A DNA stretch of 64,000 nt from Deltaproteobacteria bacterium GWB2_55_19 (GCA_001797465.1 MGPQ01000012.1:177667-241666), one strand, 5' to 3'. Shown: positions 17,152 to 26,947, counted from the first letter of the stretch. A program made the numbers and translations. Notes: generated by a model from the letters alone, not told the origin.

Positions 17152-18309
17152 ATGCTTGAGGTCGTTTTCTGGGCGGGGCTCGCGACGATCGCGTATACGT
17201 ATGCGATCTACCCGCTTGCGCTTTTTCTTCTTGCGCGGCTCGTGACCGAGCGCAAAGCCCATGAAAAAGGAGCGGCTCGCGCCTTGCCTGCCGCTACACT
17301 CGTCATCGCGGCGTACAACGAAGAGGCTGTAATAGCGAAAAAAATAGAGAACTCTCTCTCGCTAGACTACCCGCAAGAGCTCCTTACCGTCATCGTCGCC
17401 TCTGACGGATCATGCGACTCGACCAATGGCATTGTGAGCGGGTACGCCGGCAGGTTCGGGAATGTCCGTCTCTTGAGCCTGCCGAGGTCAGGGAAGGGCA
17501 GCGCGATAAACGCCGCGATGCGCGAGGCGGCATCCGACATCGCGGTCTTTACCGACGCCAACACCGAGCTTGAAAGAGGCGCGCTCAAAAGGCTCTCCCG
17601 ACGATTTCTCGACCCGGATGTAGGGTGCGTCTCCGGGAGGCTCGTATACAGGAACCCGTCGGGAAATATAAGCGGCAGGGGCGAGGGTGCGTACTGGAGG
17701 TACGAGGCGATGCTTAAGAGGTTTGAATCGAGGATCGGGTATGTAGCCGGGGCGAACGGCGCGATATACGCCATTCGTAGAGAGCTCTTCGAGCCGCTTA
17801 AGAAGTCCGCGATAAACGACGATTTCACCATCTCGATGAAGGTCGTGGAAAAAGGCTGGCTGTCGATATACGAGGAAGAGGCGCTGGCCTATGAGGACGT
17901 CGCGGAAGACGCCGGGGGGGAGTTCATGAGGCACGTGAGGGACGGGGCCGGCCACTATATCGCGATGCTCCATCTGCTGGCGCTCCTCAATCCGGCGCTC
18001 GGCGCGCGCTCGTTTATATACTGGTCGCACAGGGTGCTCAGGTGGGCGGTCCCGTTCATAATGGTCGCGCTGATATTCCTCAACATGCGCCTGCTCGATG
18101 ACGCCTTATTCGAGACGCTTTTTTATATCCAGGTAATTTTCTATTCTACGGCCCTCCTGGGGCTCGCGGCGTCAAGGGCAAGGAGGCTCCCCTTTTTTGT
18201 CTACATACCTTTTTATCTATGCAACCTGAACCTCGCGCTCCTCATAGGCTTTATAAAGGCGGTCCTTGGCGCGCAGAAACCGGCGTGGGAAAAGGCAGGC
18301 AGGGCCTGA
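17152..18309 (+). CDS. Membrane-bound GT2 glycosyltransferase
   Basis: A 385-residue processive-type GT2. There is one N-terminal helix (about residues 1-25), a catalytic domain with LVIAAYNEEAV, VASDGSCDST, FTDANTE and AINDDFTIS, then HRVLRW, which resembles the QXXRW acceptor motif. Three or four C-terminal helices follow. This layout is shared by cellulose-synthase-like and IcaA-like enzymes. It sits right after the radical SAM pair and before the WecA-like gene, probably in one operon. Product cannot be predicted; transfer of a single sugar is as likely as polymerisation because no c-di-GMP-binding PilZ domain is present. Confidence 0.87.
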   Translation: MLEVVFWAGLATIAYTYAIYPLALFLLARLVTERKAHEKGAARALPAATLVIAAYNEEAVIAKKIENSLSLDYPQELLTVIVASDGSCDSTNGIVSGYAGRFGNVRLLSLPRSGKGSAINAAMREAASDIAVFTDANTELERGALKRLSRRFLDPDVGCVSGRLVYRNPSGNISGRGEGAYWRYEAMLKRFESRIGYVAGANGAIYAIRRELFEPLKKSAINDDFTISMKVVEKGWLSIYEEEALAYEDVAEDAGGEFMRHVRDGAGHYIAMLHLLALLNPALGARSFIYWSHRVLRWAVPFIMVALIFLNMRLLDDALFETLFYIQVIFYSTALLGLAASRARRLPFFVYIPFYLCNLNLALLIGFIKAVLGAQKPAWEKAGRA

Positions 18310-18349
18310 TGGCTGGGGATTATAAATATCAAGGCATAAGAGGTGCCAA

Positions 18350-19354
18350 ATGATGGATACCGCGCTTGTGTTGACGGGCTTTTTTGTCGGAGCGGCTGGA
18401 GCGGCTTTTGTAAGCGCATCGGGTAGAAGACTCGCCATGTATGACGAGCCCTCCGAAAGGAGCTCTCATACCATGCCAACGCCGAGGGGTGGCGGCATAG
18501 GGATCGTTCTCGCCTTTTTAATCGTCGGCGTATCAGTCACCGGAGCGTTTTTTGAGACCATCATCGGCTTCGGCATGGGGTTGCTCGGTTTCATCGAGGA
18601 CTCGTTCAGCCTCTCTGCGTCCTTGAGGCTCGCCTTCGAACTCCTGCTGTCCGCCGTCGTCGTACTGCCTTACATGGAGTTGAGCGTCTACGGCGCGGCT
18701 TTGTTTGTCTTCTGGACGATATTCATGGCCGCGACAGCGAACTTCTATAACTTTATGGACGGGATAAACGGCATTGCCGGGCTCACCGGGGCAACGGCCT
18801 TCACGCTCCTCTCGGTCTTTTCATTCCTCACCGGCGCTGACCATGCCATAAGCATCCTCTCCCTCTCAATCGCCGCGGCCTGCATCGGGTTCCTGCCGTT
18901 CAACGTGCCCAGGGCGCGGACGTTCATGGGCGACGCGGGCTCCATGTTCCTCGGTTTTCTCTTCGCCCTCTTCGCGTTCAGGCTGACAAACGGCCTCAAC
19001 GACCTTATCTGCATGGGGATGTTCTTGAGCCTTTTCTACGCGGATGCGATTGTGACCCTGTACCTGCGTTTCAGGATGGGAGAGCGCATAGCGTCGGCTC
19101 ACAGGAGCCATCTTTACCAGTATCTCGCTAACGAGCTCGGGTATCCGCACTGGGCCGTCTCGCTCATCTATTGCATACTCCAGATACTTATAGGCGCGGC
19201 CTCGCTCGCCGCGTATTACGGAGGCATATTATGGCAGGGCTTCGTTGCCGTCGCCTTCTCTTTTGCATTCATTGCGGCTTACAGGTCGATAAAGGGACTA
19301 AGGCCGAAGGCGGACTGGCCCCCGCGGACGATAGCGGAAAAGTGCGAGAGTTGA
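18350..19354 (+). CDS. WecA/WbpL-type polyprenyl-phosphate sugar-1-phosphate transferase
   Basis: A 334-residue polytopic protein of the MraY/WecA family. Diagnostic cytoplasmic loops are HTMPTPRGGGIGI, GFIEDSFSLS (the DDS-like metal site, here ED), NFYNFMDGINGIAG, FMGDAGSMFLG (nucleotide binding) and HRSHLYQYL near the C terminus, which corresponds to the HIHH-like sugar-selectivity loop. It transfers a HexNAc-1-phosphate from a UDP-sugar to undecaprenyl phosphate and so starts the repeat unit. The HRSHLYQYL form resembles WbpL/WbcO-type proteins that use QuiNAc or FucNAc, consistent with the CapD-like dehydratase next door. Two ATGs (18350, 18353) are possible. Confidence 0.9.
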   Translation: MMDTALVLTGFFVGAAGAAFVSASGRRLAMYDEPSERSSHTMPTPRGGGIGIVLAFLIVGVSVTGAFFETIIGFGMGLLGFIEDSFSLSASLRLAFELLLSAVVVLPYMELSVYGAALFVFWTIFMAATANFYNFMDGINGIAGLTGATAFTLLSVFSFLTGADHAISILSLSIAAACIGFLPFNVPRARTFMGDAGSMFLGFLFALFAFRLTNGLNDLICMGMFLSLFYADAIVTLYLRFRMGERIASAHRSHLYQYLANELGYPHWAVSLIYCILQILIGAASLAAYYGGILWQGFVAVAFSFAFIAAYRSIKGLRPKADWPPRTIAEKCES

Positions 19355-19458
19355 CTTAAACGCCGCGATGAAATGACAACGGACGACTCCATGACAGGAC
19401 GCCCCTCGATCTCTTCTCGAAAGCTCACCCGGACAAAAAAAACACGGAACGGGAGAGT

Positions 19459-21486
19459 ATGTACGGATTCATATCAAAGCTCATGTACCCTACTTATTTC
19501 AAGAGGTACGCGTTCTTCTTTATTTCCGACATCATCGTGATCTCGGCGTCCCTGTACCTCGCGTTCCTCCTGAGGTTCGATCTCAATCTCCTTGAGGCGC
19601 AGAAGGCGCTCATATACGGCGTACTCCCGCTCTTCATCACGATAAAGCTCGCCGTATTCACGACGTTCAACCTCTGCAGGGTCACATGGAAGTACGTCGG
19701 GCTTAAGGACCTCGTGAACATGACAGGCGCCATCATAGTCTCGGAATCCCTCCTCGTCCTCTTCGTGTACCTTCCTACGCCGGGAGATGGCTTACTGTCG
19801 ATGCTCAGCGTGGACGGGGTCCGCTTCTACGGGTTCCCGAGGTCGGTCTTTATCATAGACGCCGCCAACACGCTCATACTCCTCTTCCTGCTCCGGATAT
19901 CCAAGAGGCTTTATCTCGAGGTCTTAAAGAAAAACGGGGCCACCGGAGGCGGCATGAGAACAATCGTCGTCGGCGCCGGGAACGCTGGTGAAATGATTAT
20001 AAGAGACATGTCGCGGCAGGGCTTCGCTGGCTTTAACCCCATAGGGCTCCTCGATGATGACAAGAACAAGACCGGCACATACATGCACGGCGTAAAGGTC
20101 CTGGGCGCCATCGACACGCTCAGGCCGATGGTGCTCCGAAAGGGGATAGAGGCGGTGATAATAGCCATCCCGTCGCTGAACCAGAAGGTGCTCCGCGCCA
20201 TCTATACCGTGGCTACGGAGGCCGGGGTCAAGACTATAAAGATAGTGCCTCGCATATACGACTTTACAAGCCCCGAGGTGAACCTTAAAAACCTCGAATC
20301 GATCCGCATAGAGGATTTGATCGGCAGACAATCGGTCGAGGTCGATTACGCCTCGATAAACGAGTTCCTTAAGGGCAAGAACATCCTCATAACCGGCGCC
20401 GGCGGCTCCATCGGGTCTGAAATAACCGTGCAGGTCCTCTCGTCCGCTCCGGGAAGGGTAGCGCTCCTCGATATAGACGAAACCGAACTGCATAACATGG
20501 AGATGAGGTTGAAGCGCATGTTCCCGCGGCATTTCAGCAAGGACGCTTCGAGAGGCGCCGAAAAGGTCTCGTTCATAGTCGCGGACATAAGGGACTCGCA
20601 GAGGCTTAACGAGGTCTTTGACGCAGTCAGGCCCGACATAGTCTTCCACGCCGCCGCCTACAAGCACGTTCCGATGATGGAGCATAACCCGACGGAGGCG
20701 GTAAAGGTGAACATATTCGGGGCGCACGCGGTGGCGCTCGCCGCGGTTTCGAGCGGGGCGCGAAAATTCGTCATGATATCCACTGACAAGGCCGTGATGC
20801 CCACAAGCGTCATGGGCGCTACAAAACGGATGTCGGAGAACGTCTGCAGGGCCATGAATTGCGCAGGAGGGACCGAGTTCGTCTCGGTGAGGTTCGGCAA
20901 CGTCCTCGGTAGTCGAGGGAGCGTACTGCCGCTCTTCATGGAACAGCTGAAGAACGGGGGCCCGCTCACTGTCACGCACCGAGAGATGAAGAGATACTTC
21001 ATGACCATACCCGAGGCCGTCTCGCTCGTCCTCCAGGCGTCGGTCATAGGCAGGGGCGGAGAGGTCCTCGTCCTCGACATGGGCGAGCCTGTCAGGATCG
21101 TTGATCTCGCCGAGGAGCTCATACGCATAAACGGTCTTGTGCCACACAAGGACATAGACATCGAGTTCATCGACCCGAGGCCGGGAGAGAAACTCTTCGA
21201 GGAGATACTCACGGCCGAGGAGGGCACCACCGCGAGCCTCCACAGGCAGATTTTCGTTGCGAAGAACAGCGACAGGTTCACGGTTGAGGAGATTAGGATA
21301 ATATTGGGTGAGTTCGACGCGCTTATCCACGCGCGGCCGAAGCCTGAGGCCGTAAAAGACCTTTTGAAAAAGTACGTAAGGCACTTCGAAGAACCGCGCT
21401 TGGAGACAGCGGCCGTTGCTCCAAGAGAGACGAGGAAAGATGAGAGGCCGTCAGTCATGGTGCAGGAAAAGGAAGCCCTCGCATGA
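19459..21486 (+). CDS. CapD/FlaA1-family nucleotide-sugar 4,6-dehydratase
   Basis: A 675-residue membrane-anchored protein. Four N-terminal helices (about residues 15-155) are followed by a first Rossmann domain with GAGNAGEM near 172-180, and an extended SDR domain with LITGAGGSIGSE near 310. The usual YXXXK is replaced by M452GATK456, with T442, D443 and K444 before it. This Tyr-to-Met change is normal for the WbpM/PglF/CapD group, which makes UDP-4-keto-6-deoxyhexoses. The product would feed the WecA-like transferase upstream and points to QuiNAc, FucNAc or bacillosamine-type sugars. GGGAGAGT precedes ATG 19459. The next gene overlaps by four bases. Confidence 0.9.
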   Translation: MYGFISKLMYPTYFKRYAFFFISDIIVISASLYLAFLLRFDLNLLEAQKALIYGVLPLFITIKLAVFTTFNLCRVTWKYVGLKDLVNMTGAIIVSESLLVLFVYLPTPGDGLLSMLSVDGVRFYGFPRSVFIIDAANTLILLFLLRISKRLYLEVLKKNGATGGGMRTIVVGAGNAGEMIIRDMSRQGFAGFNPIGLLDDDKNKTGTYMHGVKVLGAIDTLRPMVLRKGIEAVIIAIPSLNQKVLRAIYTVATEAGVKTIKIVPRIYDFTSPEVNLKNLESIRIEDLIGRQSVEVDYASINEFLKGKNILITGAGGSIGSEITVQVLSSAPGRVALLDIDETELHNMEMRLKRMFPRHFSKDASRGAEKVSFIVADIRDSQRLNEVFDAVRPDIVFHAAAYKHVPMMEHNPTEAVKVNIFGAHAVALAAVSSGARKFVMISTDKAVMPTSVMGATKRMSENVCRAMNCAGGTEFVSVRFGNVLGSRGSVLPLFMEQLKNGGPLTVTHREMKRYFMTIPEAVSLVLQASVIGRGGEVLVLDMGEPVRIVDLAEELIRINGLVPHKDIDIEFIDPRPGEKLFEEILTAEEGTTASLHRQIFVAKNSDRFTVEEIRIILGEFDALIHARPKPEAVKDLLKKYVRHFEEPRLETAAVAPRETRKDERPSVMVQEKEALA

Positions 21487-22478
21487 GCGCGACGAGTACG
21501 CAAAAAGAGGCAGGGGTCATGGCTTACCTGCTGATAATCTGGAAGTGGCGGATGTACGTGGCGCTCTTTTTCGCGGCAGGGACGATCTTCTCCGCAATTG
21601 GCACCTTTTTCATGACCGACATTTACAGGGCCTCCGCCGTAATAACCCCGGCGGCCGGCAGGGAGACTGGCGGGGGAGAGATGTCGATGGTCGCACAGCA
21701 ACTTGGCGGGATATCAGGCATAACTTTTCCGGCGTCCCGTCCGTCTTCCGAGATAATAGGCCTCCTCAACTCAAACATACTGAGAGAAAAGGTCATAGAG
21801 ACGCATAACCTCCTGCCTCTCCTATTCAGCGATAACTGGGACGCTGAGATGAAAGGCTGGAAGCAAGTACCAGACAACGGATTGACCGGGCGGATTAAAC
21901 GGCTTTTCATAGCCAGCCCGGCTGAGGCCTACGGCGGAAGTAACAGAGGCCCCTCGCTATGGGACGGGCTCCGTGAACTCGATAACATCGTGAAGGTATC
22001 GGCGAGCGCCAAAGACAACACGATTGCCATATACGCAGAGCACCGGGACCCGGCCTTTGCCTCAAGGGTTATCGAGATACTGCTCTCTACCCTCAATCTG
22101 CACATGTCGGGCGAGGCGAAGCGGGTCGCCCAGACGAACAAGCGGTACCTCGTTGAACAGCTTGGGGCCGCGAACGACCCGTTTATCAGGCAAAAGATAT
22201 ATAACCTCATCGCACAGCAGATAGAAGTCTATATGATGTCCGAGGTCAAGGAGAACTTCGCCTTCAAGGTCATAGACCCTCCAAGGGTCCCGGACAGGCG
22301 CGTGAGGCCGGGAAAGGCGCGTATCGTAGAGGCCGGCGCGGCCTTGTCGCTCCTCGCCGGAGTATTGGCGGCGCTTGTCCTTGAGTTCGCCTCGCTTCTT
22401 ATGGCGAGTCAAAAGGCGGCGGCAGGGGACGGGGCAACATCGGAATTAGCCGTTGACGAGGAGACCGGGAGCGACTGA
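21483..22478 (+). CDS. Wzz-like polysaccharide co-polymerase
   Basis: A 331-residue protein with one N-terminal helix (about residues 20-45), a large periplasmic part, and a C-terminal helix near 285-310. The C-terminal motif VIDPPRVPDRRVRPGKARI is the proline-rich signature of Wzz/chain-length-determinant proteins. These set polymer length by oligomerising beside Wzy in the inner membrane. There is no Walker motif after the second helix and no separate tyrosine autokinase in view, so it is the non-kinase type. It starts inside the dehydratase stop (ATGA). The SLBB export gene follows 70 bases downstream. Confidence 0.9.
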   Translation: MSATSTQKEAGVMAYLLIIWKWRMYVALFFAAGTIFSAIGTFFMTDIYRASAVITPAAGRETGGGEMSMVAQQLGGISGITFPASRPSSEIIGLLNSNILREKVIETHNLLPLLFSDNWDAEMKGWKQVPDNGLTGRIKRLFIASPAEAYGGSNRGPSLWDGLRELDNIVKVSASAKDNTIAIYAEHRDPAFASRVIEILLSTLNLHMSGEAKRVAQTNKRYLVEQLGAANDPFIRQKIYNLIAQQIEVYMMSEVKENFAFKVIDPPRVPDRRVRPGKARIVEAGAALSLLAGVLAALVLEFASLLMASQKAAAGDGATSELAVDEETGSD

Positions 22479-22548
22479 AGGCGTAAACAAGAACAAAAAA
22501 GGCCGGACGCAACGACACCCGCGAGAAGGTACAAGGGGGAAGCGCGAC

Positions 22549-25266
22549 ATGCAAGTGATATTAAGGGCGATTATCATTCTAACAGGCGTTTTTATACTGA
22601 ACAGCCGCTCTATCGCCGACGACAAGTGCGGCGCGCTCAAGTCCGGGGGCGCCCCGCTTGAGATACTGGTAAAGGCAGGGTGCGGGCCAGATGGCGGAGA
22701 GTCTCTCGTAAAGGCAGACTCGTCAAATGAGGCGAAGGCGTCGCCCGCGACATCAGCGCCGCCTCCAGCGAGTGCTCCGGTCTCTCTCTTCGAGAGATAT
22801 CTTTCGGCCTCGTCACCGGCTGAGCCCGCGATAACGCTCAAGCCTTTCGGCTACGACCTCTTCAGCGGCCCGACGCTAATCCCGCCCTCGGACCTCCCTG
22901 TCTCATCAGATTACATAATCGGCCCGGGCGACGAGATAACGGTCCTCCTCTGGGGGAGGGTCAACGGAGAACACACGCTCATCGTCACGCGGGAGGGGAC
23001 TATCCTCTTTCCCAATATAGGGCCGCTTAACGTGGCCGGAATGACGTTCGACGAGATGAAAAGGTTTTTGTCGAGGCAGTCCGCTAACATCATCGGGACT
23101 GACATAAGCGTAACAGCGGGGAGGCTCCGCTCCATACAGGTATTTGTGCTTGGCGAGGTCAAAAAACCCGGCACTTATTCATTGAGCGCCATGTCGACGA
23201 TCACTAACGCGCTCCTCGCTTCAGGCGGGCCTACTGAGATAGGGTCGCTAAGAAAGACCGAGCTCAAGCGCGGCGGAAAGACGGTCGCACGGATGGACTT
23301 TTATGATCTCCTTCTCTCCGGCGACAGGTCGAGGGATTCGAGGCTCTCAAATGGCGACGTCGTTTTCGTGCCGACTGTCGGGCCGCTCGCGGCCATCGCC
23401 GGCAACGTCAGGAGGCCATCCGTCTACGAGCTTGGTGAAAAGGCGGACCTTGAAACGCTCATTGAGCTCTCAGGCGGCATAATCCCCACGGCGTACACTC
23501 AGAAGGTGCAGGTCGAGAGGGTCGAGGGGAACGTCCGGAGGGTCGTCGTGGATGTCAACGCCTCGGAGGGCCGTCAATTTGATTTCAAGCTCCAGGACGC
23601 AGACCTCGTCAAGGTCCTCTCCATTGTGGAAAATGATACGAACGCCGTCTACGCAGAGGGCAGTCTCAAGCGTCCGGGCAAGTACGAGCTCAAACCCTCG
23701 ATGACGCTTAAAGATGTCATTAAGGATTTATCAGACCTCCTCGATGAGACCTACCTCGACTACGGCGTAGTAAAAAGGCCCGTGAGCCCGGGCGGCGAGA
23801 CAGCCCTCCTGCCGTTCAGCCTAAGGGAGCTTTTCAAGGGTTCGGGTGAAGCCGATATCGCGTTAAAGCCGAGAGATACAATCGTCGTATACTCCAGGTG
23901 GGAGTTCATGGAAAGACCGCGCGTCACTATCGCGGGCGAGGTAAGAAGGCCGGGGACGTTCGACCTTGAAGACAACTTAACCGTCAAAGACCTTGTGAAA
24001 AAGGCCGGAGACCTGACCGGGAACGCCTTTCTTAAAGACGCCGAGCTCTACAGGACTGACAAAGACACGAAAGACGTCAGGCTCCTTAAGTTTAACCTCT
24101 CGAAGGCGCTTGCCGGAGAGCCATCCGATAATTTAAAGCTTGTAGTCTCCGACAGGGTAGTAGTTCATTCGGTATGGGAGACGCAGTTTAAGCCTTACGC
24201 GACGATAAACGGCGAGGTCACGAACCCCGGAAAGTACCAGTATGCGGTCAACATGGAGATAAGCGACCTCATCTTCGCTGGAGGCGGTCTCCTCGGGTCG
24301 GCCTACCTGGATGAGGCCGAGCTCACCTCCCACGTAGTTGTCAAGGGGGAGGTCTCTGCAATAAGCGTCAGAAAGGTGAGCCTGAAGGATATACTCACCA
24401 ATGGGCCGGATAACGCGCCTCTGCTGCCTTTTGACAGCCTCTTCGTCAAAAAGATACCAGACTGGGGCGCTGACAGGTCCGTTACGGTCTCCGGCGAGGT
24501 CAGGTTCCCCGGAAAGTACCCCATAAACAAGGGCGAGCCTCTAAGCTCGGTCATAGAGAGGGCCGGCGGCTTCACTGAAAAGGCGTACCTGAAAGGCGCG
24601 GTCTTCACGCGAGAGTCGGTAAGGGCCGTTCAGCAGGAAAGGCTCGATGAATACACGCGGAGGCTTGAGGCGGAGCTCTTATCGAGTTCAGCGTCCAAAG
24701 CCGAAAAATCGCTCTCAGCAGAGACTTCAATGCAAAATGACCTTGCGACCGAAAAGAAAAGGGCCTTCGTCAATTTAATAAGAGATGCTAAACCAAGGGG
24801 CAGGGTGGTTGTGAAACTCGCTTCCCTTGATAGGCTTAAAGGTTCTCCCCACGACCTCGCGCTCGAATCCCTCGACACCCTCTACGTCCCCGAGAGGTCC
24901 GCTGTCGTAAACGTCTCCGGCTCTGTCGTCAACCCGGCCTCTTTCATCTACGAGCCCGGGAGCGGGATAACAGAATACGTCGGAAAGGCAGGCGGCGCGT
25001 CCCGGACCGCCGACATTGACAGGCTCTATGTGATCAAGGCCGACGGCTCTTCTGTAACGCCATACTTCGGGTCATTCGACTTCGAGTGGAACTCCGCGTC
25101 CCACACATGGGACGCTTTCTCTTTTACCTCAAGGCTTGACCCCGGCGATACCATCGTAGTGCCGGAGGAGATAGAAAGCATAGCCTGGATGAGCGAGATC
25201 AAAGACCTTACACAGATACTCTACCAGATAGCCGTAACCGCCGGCGTCATTATCGTCGCCTTCTGA
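22549..25266 (+). CDS. Large SLBB polysaccharide export (OPX/Wza-like) protein
   Basis: A 905-residue secreted protein, more than twice the length of Wza. A signal peptide (about residues 1-24) precedes a PES domain with YIIGPGDEITVLLWG near 120. I count seven SLBB-type repeats, each marked by a G-x-V/L-x-x-P-G-x-Y/F pattern: GEVKKPGTY, GNVRRPSVY, GSLKRPGKY, GEVRRPGTF, GEVTNPGKY, GEVRFPGKY and GSVVNPASF. The C terminus has a hydrophobic helix from WMSEIKDL to IIVAF, as in Wza-type channels that cross the outer membrane by a helical barrel. ATG 22549 is chosen because AAGGGGGAAG precedes it and it starts the signal peptide. It probably forms the periplasmic and outer-membrane conduit with the Wzz-like and Wzi-like neighbours. 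Confidence 0.9.
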   Translation: MQVILRAIIILTGVFILNSRSIADDKCGALKSGGAPLEILVKAGCGPDGGESLVKADSSNEAKASPATSAPPPASAPVSLFERYLSASSPAEPAITLKPFGYDLFSGPTLIPPSDLPVSSDYIIGPGDEITVLLWGRVNGEHTLIVTREGTILFPNIGPLNVAGMTFDEMKRFLSRQSANIIGTDISVTAGRLRSIQVFVLGEVKKPGTYSLSAMSTITNALLASGGPTEIGSLRKTELKRGGKTVARMDFYDLLLSGDRSRDSRLSNGDVVFVPTVGPLAAIAGNVRRPSVYELGEKADLETLIELSGGIIPTAYTQKVQVERVEGNVRRVVVDVNASEGRQFDFKLQDADLVKVLSIVENDTNAVYAEGSLKRPGKYELKPSMTLKDVIKDLSDLLDETYLDYGVVKRPVSPGGETALLPFSLRELFKGSGEADIALKPRDTIVVYSRWEFMERPRVTIAGEVRRPGTFDLEDNLTVKDLVKKAGDLTGNAFLKDAELYRTDKDTKDVRLLKFNLSKALAGEPSDNLKLVVSDRVVVHSVWETQFKPYATINGEVTNPGKYQYAVNMEISDLIFAGGGLLGSAYLDEAELTSHVVVKGEVSAISVRKVSLKDILTNGPDNAPLLPFDSLFVKKIPDWGADRSVTVSGEVRFPGKYPINKGEPLSSVIERAGGFTEKAYLKGAVFTRESVRAVQQERLDEYTRRLEAELLSSSASKAEKSLSAETSMQNDLATEKKRAFVNLIRDAKPRGRVVVKLASLDRLKGSPHDLALESLDTLYVPERSAVVNVSGSVVNPASFIYEPGSGITEYVGKAGGASRTADIDRLYVIKADGSSVTPYFGSFDFEWNSASHTWDAFSFTSRLDPGDTIVVPEEIESIAWMSEIKDLTQILYQIAVTAGVIIVAF

Positions 25267-25366
25267 TTGCGGCGTGGGAGTGCGTGGGGCGCGATATGGA
25301 AGGATAACTACCGCGTGCGATGTTTAAGATATGACCCGGTGAAGGGGAAGAGGAGGGGGAGCGGAA

Positions 25367-26878
25367 TTGATATTAAAAAGAAACGCAATTTTTGCGCCCC
25401 TCGCCCTGTTTATCGTCCTCCTTGCCTCACGCATTTGCGTAGCCGGCATGGGGCATATAAACATCCCGATTGGAAGCCAGGCATACAGTGATATTGAGAC
25501 GCTTGAATCATACGGGCTCGTAACGACCGCATTCCTTGCCTCAAAGCCGTTCACCTATAAAGAGGCCGCGCGTCTAACCATTGAGGCGAAGTCCAGGTGG
25601 GATAGGCTCGACGCGGCTGAGCGGTCGCGCCTTGTATCCGCTCCTATCGCAATGGGAAGGCTCGAAGCGGTTCTTGAAAACCTTATGCCGCGTAAAGACT
25701 CCATGTCAGTGAAGCCCATCGCAAACCCGTATGTGAAGTATTACTACCTCTCCAGCGGCGCCATTGTCACGCCGGATATGGCAAGGGGCGGGGACACTTT
25801 TAAGGATGGCGCGAACGCGAGGGCCGGCCTCGATCTTATGGCAGGCTCTGATTATCTGTCTTTCAATCTCTCCCCTGAGTACAGGCTCTCGAATGATTCA
25901 TCCGCTGTTGAGGCAAGGTCGGCCTATATCGTCGGAAGCCTGTATAATATCGAAGTAGTGGCGGGGAGGGACCCGATGTGGTGGGGGTCCTCCTTTCACG
26001 GCTCGCTCATTATGAGCGACAACGCGGAGCCTTTCGAGTCCGTCAGGATCACTTCAGAGATGCCCTTCATCCTCCCCTGGGTCTTAAAACGCATCGGCCT
26101 CATAAAACCCACCGTATTCCTCGCTCGCCTCGAAGAGGAGAGGGATTATCCACGCGCCTCCCTCCTCGGCATGAGGCTGGACTTACGGCCCGCGCCGGCC
26201 TTTCAGCTTGGGTTCAGCAGGGTGTTTATGTTTGGAGGCGACGGCAGAAGGGGCCTGAGCTTAAGCGAATGGGGACAGGTCTTCATCGTCTCCGACAGCG
26301 TCGACCACGGGGATTCGCCAATTAACGGAAACCAGCTCGCCTCCATCGACGCCTCTTTTATATATTTAAATAAAGCCAAATACCTGCCCTTCACCACAAT
26401 GAAGCTCTATACCGAATGGGGTTTCGAGGACTCCTCTGGCGATACAAAAACGCCTACCGGACAGGCGTCGCTACTCGGGGTGTTTTTCAAGGGGCTAGCA
26501 ATTGACGGCCTCGACCTGAGGTTAGAGTGGGCCGACACAGCGCATAGCGAAAGATACGGCCCGCTCTGGTACGAGCACGGGGTATATTATACCGGATACA
26601 GGTATAAGGGGAGAGAGATCGGCCACCACATGGGCGCAGACGCGCGCGACCTCTTTGCGCGGGCCGAGTATCGCGCCTCAGAGGGCGTGAGCTACGGCAT
26701 TGAGTTCGACTACGAGCGCTCCGGCGTTCATGGGGAGGGCCCTGAGACCTCAAGATGGCTCGGCGCCGACATAACGCGGTCATTCGGCGGCCTATCGGTT
26801 AAGGGTGTCGCCGGCGTTACCAGCGGGGAAGAAGGAGGCGGCGCCGTTTTTGGCATCGAGGCCTCTTCTATTTTCTGA
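25367..26878 (+). CDS. Wzi-like capsule assembly outer-membrane protein
   Basis: A 503-residue protein with a signal peptide (about residues 1-27) and alternating hydrophobic strands with many aromatic residues, as in an outer-membrane beta-barrel. Segments NIPIGSQAYSDIETLESYG, EVVAGRDPMWWGSSFHG and the ending FGIEASSIF fit the capsule-assembly protein Wzi family. Wzi helps attach exported polysaccharide to the cell surface. The start is TTG 25367 behind a purine-rich site (GAGGGGGAGCGG); there is no ATG before residue 28. It closes the polysaccharide locus and suggests that at least some product is a surface-attached capsule. Confidence 0.8.
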   Translation: MILKRNAIFAPLALFIVLLASRICVAGMGHINIPIGSQAYSDIETLESYGLVTTAFLASKPFTYKEAARLTIEAKSRWDRLDAAERSRLVSAPIAMGRLEAVLENLMPRKDSMSVKPIANPYVKYYYLSSGAIVTPDMARGGDTFKDGANARAGLDLMAGSDYLSFNLSPEYRLSNDSSAVEARSAYIVGSLYNIEVVAGRDPMWWGSSFHGSLIMSDNAEPFESVRITSEMPFILPWVLKRIGLIKPTVFLARLEEERDYPRASLLGMRLDLRPAPAFQLGFSRVFMFGGDGRRGLSLSEWGQVFIVSDSVDHGDSPINGNQLASIDASFIYLNKAKYLPFTTMKLYTEWGFEDSSGDTKTPTGQASLLGVFFKGLAIDGLDLRLEWADTAHSERYGPLWYEHGVYYTGYRYKGREIGHHMGADARDLFARAEYRASEGVSYGIEFDYERSGVHGEGPETSRWLGADITRSFGGLSVKGVAGVTSGEEGGGAVFGIEASSIF

Positions 26879-26915
26879 GGGATCAAAACGACGGAAGGTC
26901 AGGAACAAAAAAATA

Positions 26916-26947
26916 TTGACATCAAAACCTTATTTTGAGAATATATT
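26916..26947 (+). promoter_or_regulatory. Possible promoter for tRNA-Arg
   Basis: A perfect TTGACA at 26916-26921 followed by the AT-rich AATATATTT; the best -10 is AATATA (18-base spacer) or TATATT (20). It lies about 85 bases before the tRNA. The -35 is consensus but the -10 is weak. Confidence 0.35.

Noticed and set aside
19924..21384. Long - strand open frame (486 codons) opposite the CapD-like gene
   Set aside because: It is the antisense of a well-conserved gene in GC-rich sequence, with Arg, His and Glu-rich composition and no recognisable motif.
24361..24900. Repeated segments in the SLBB protein as DNA repeats or a phase-variation site
   Set aside because: Similarity is at protein level only; the DNA copies differ and there is no short tandem repeat.
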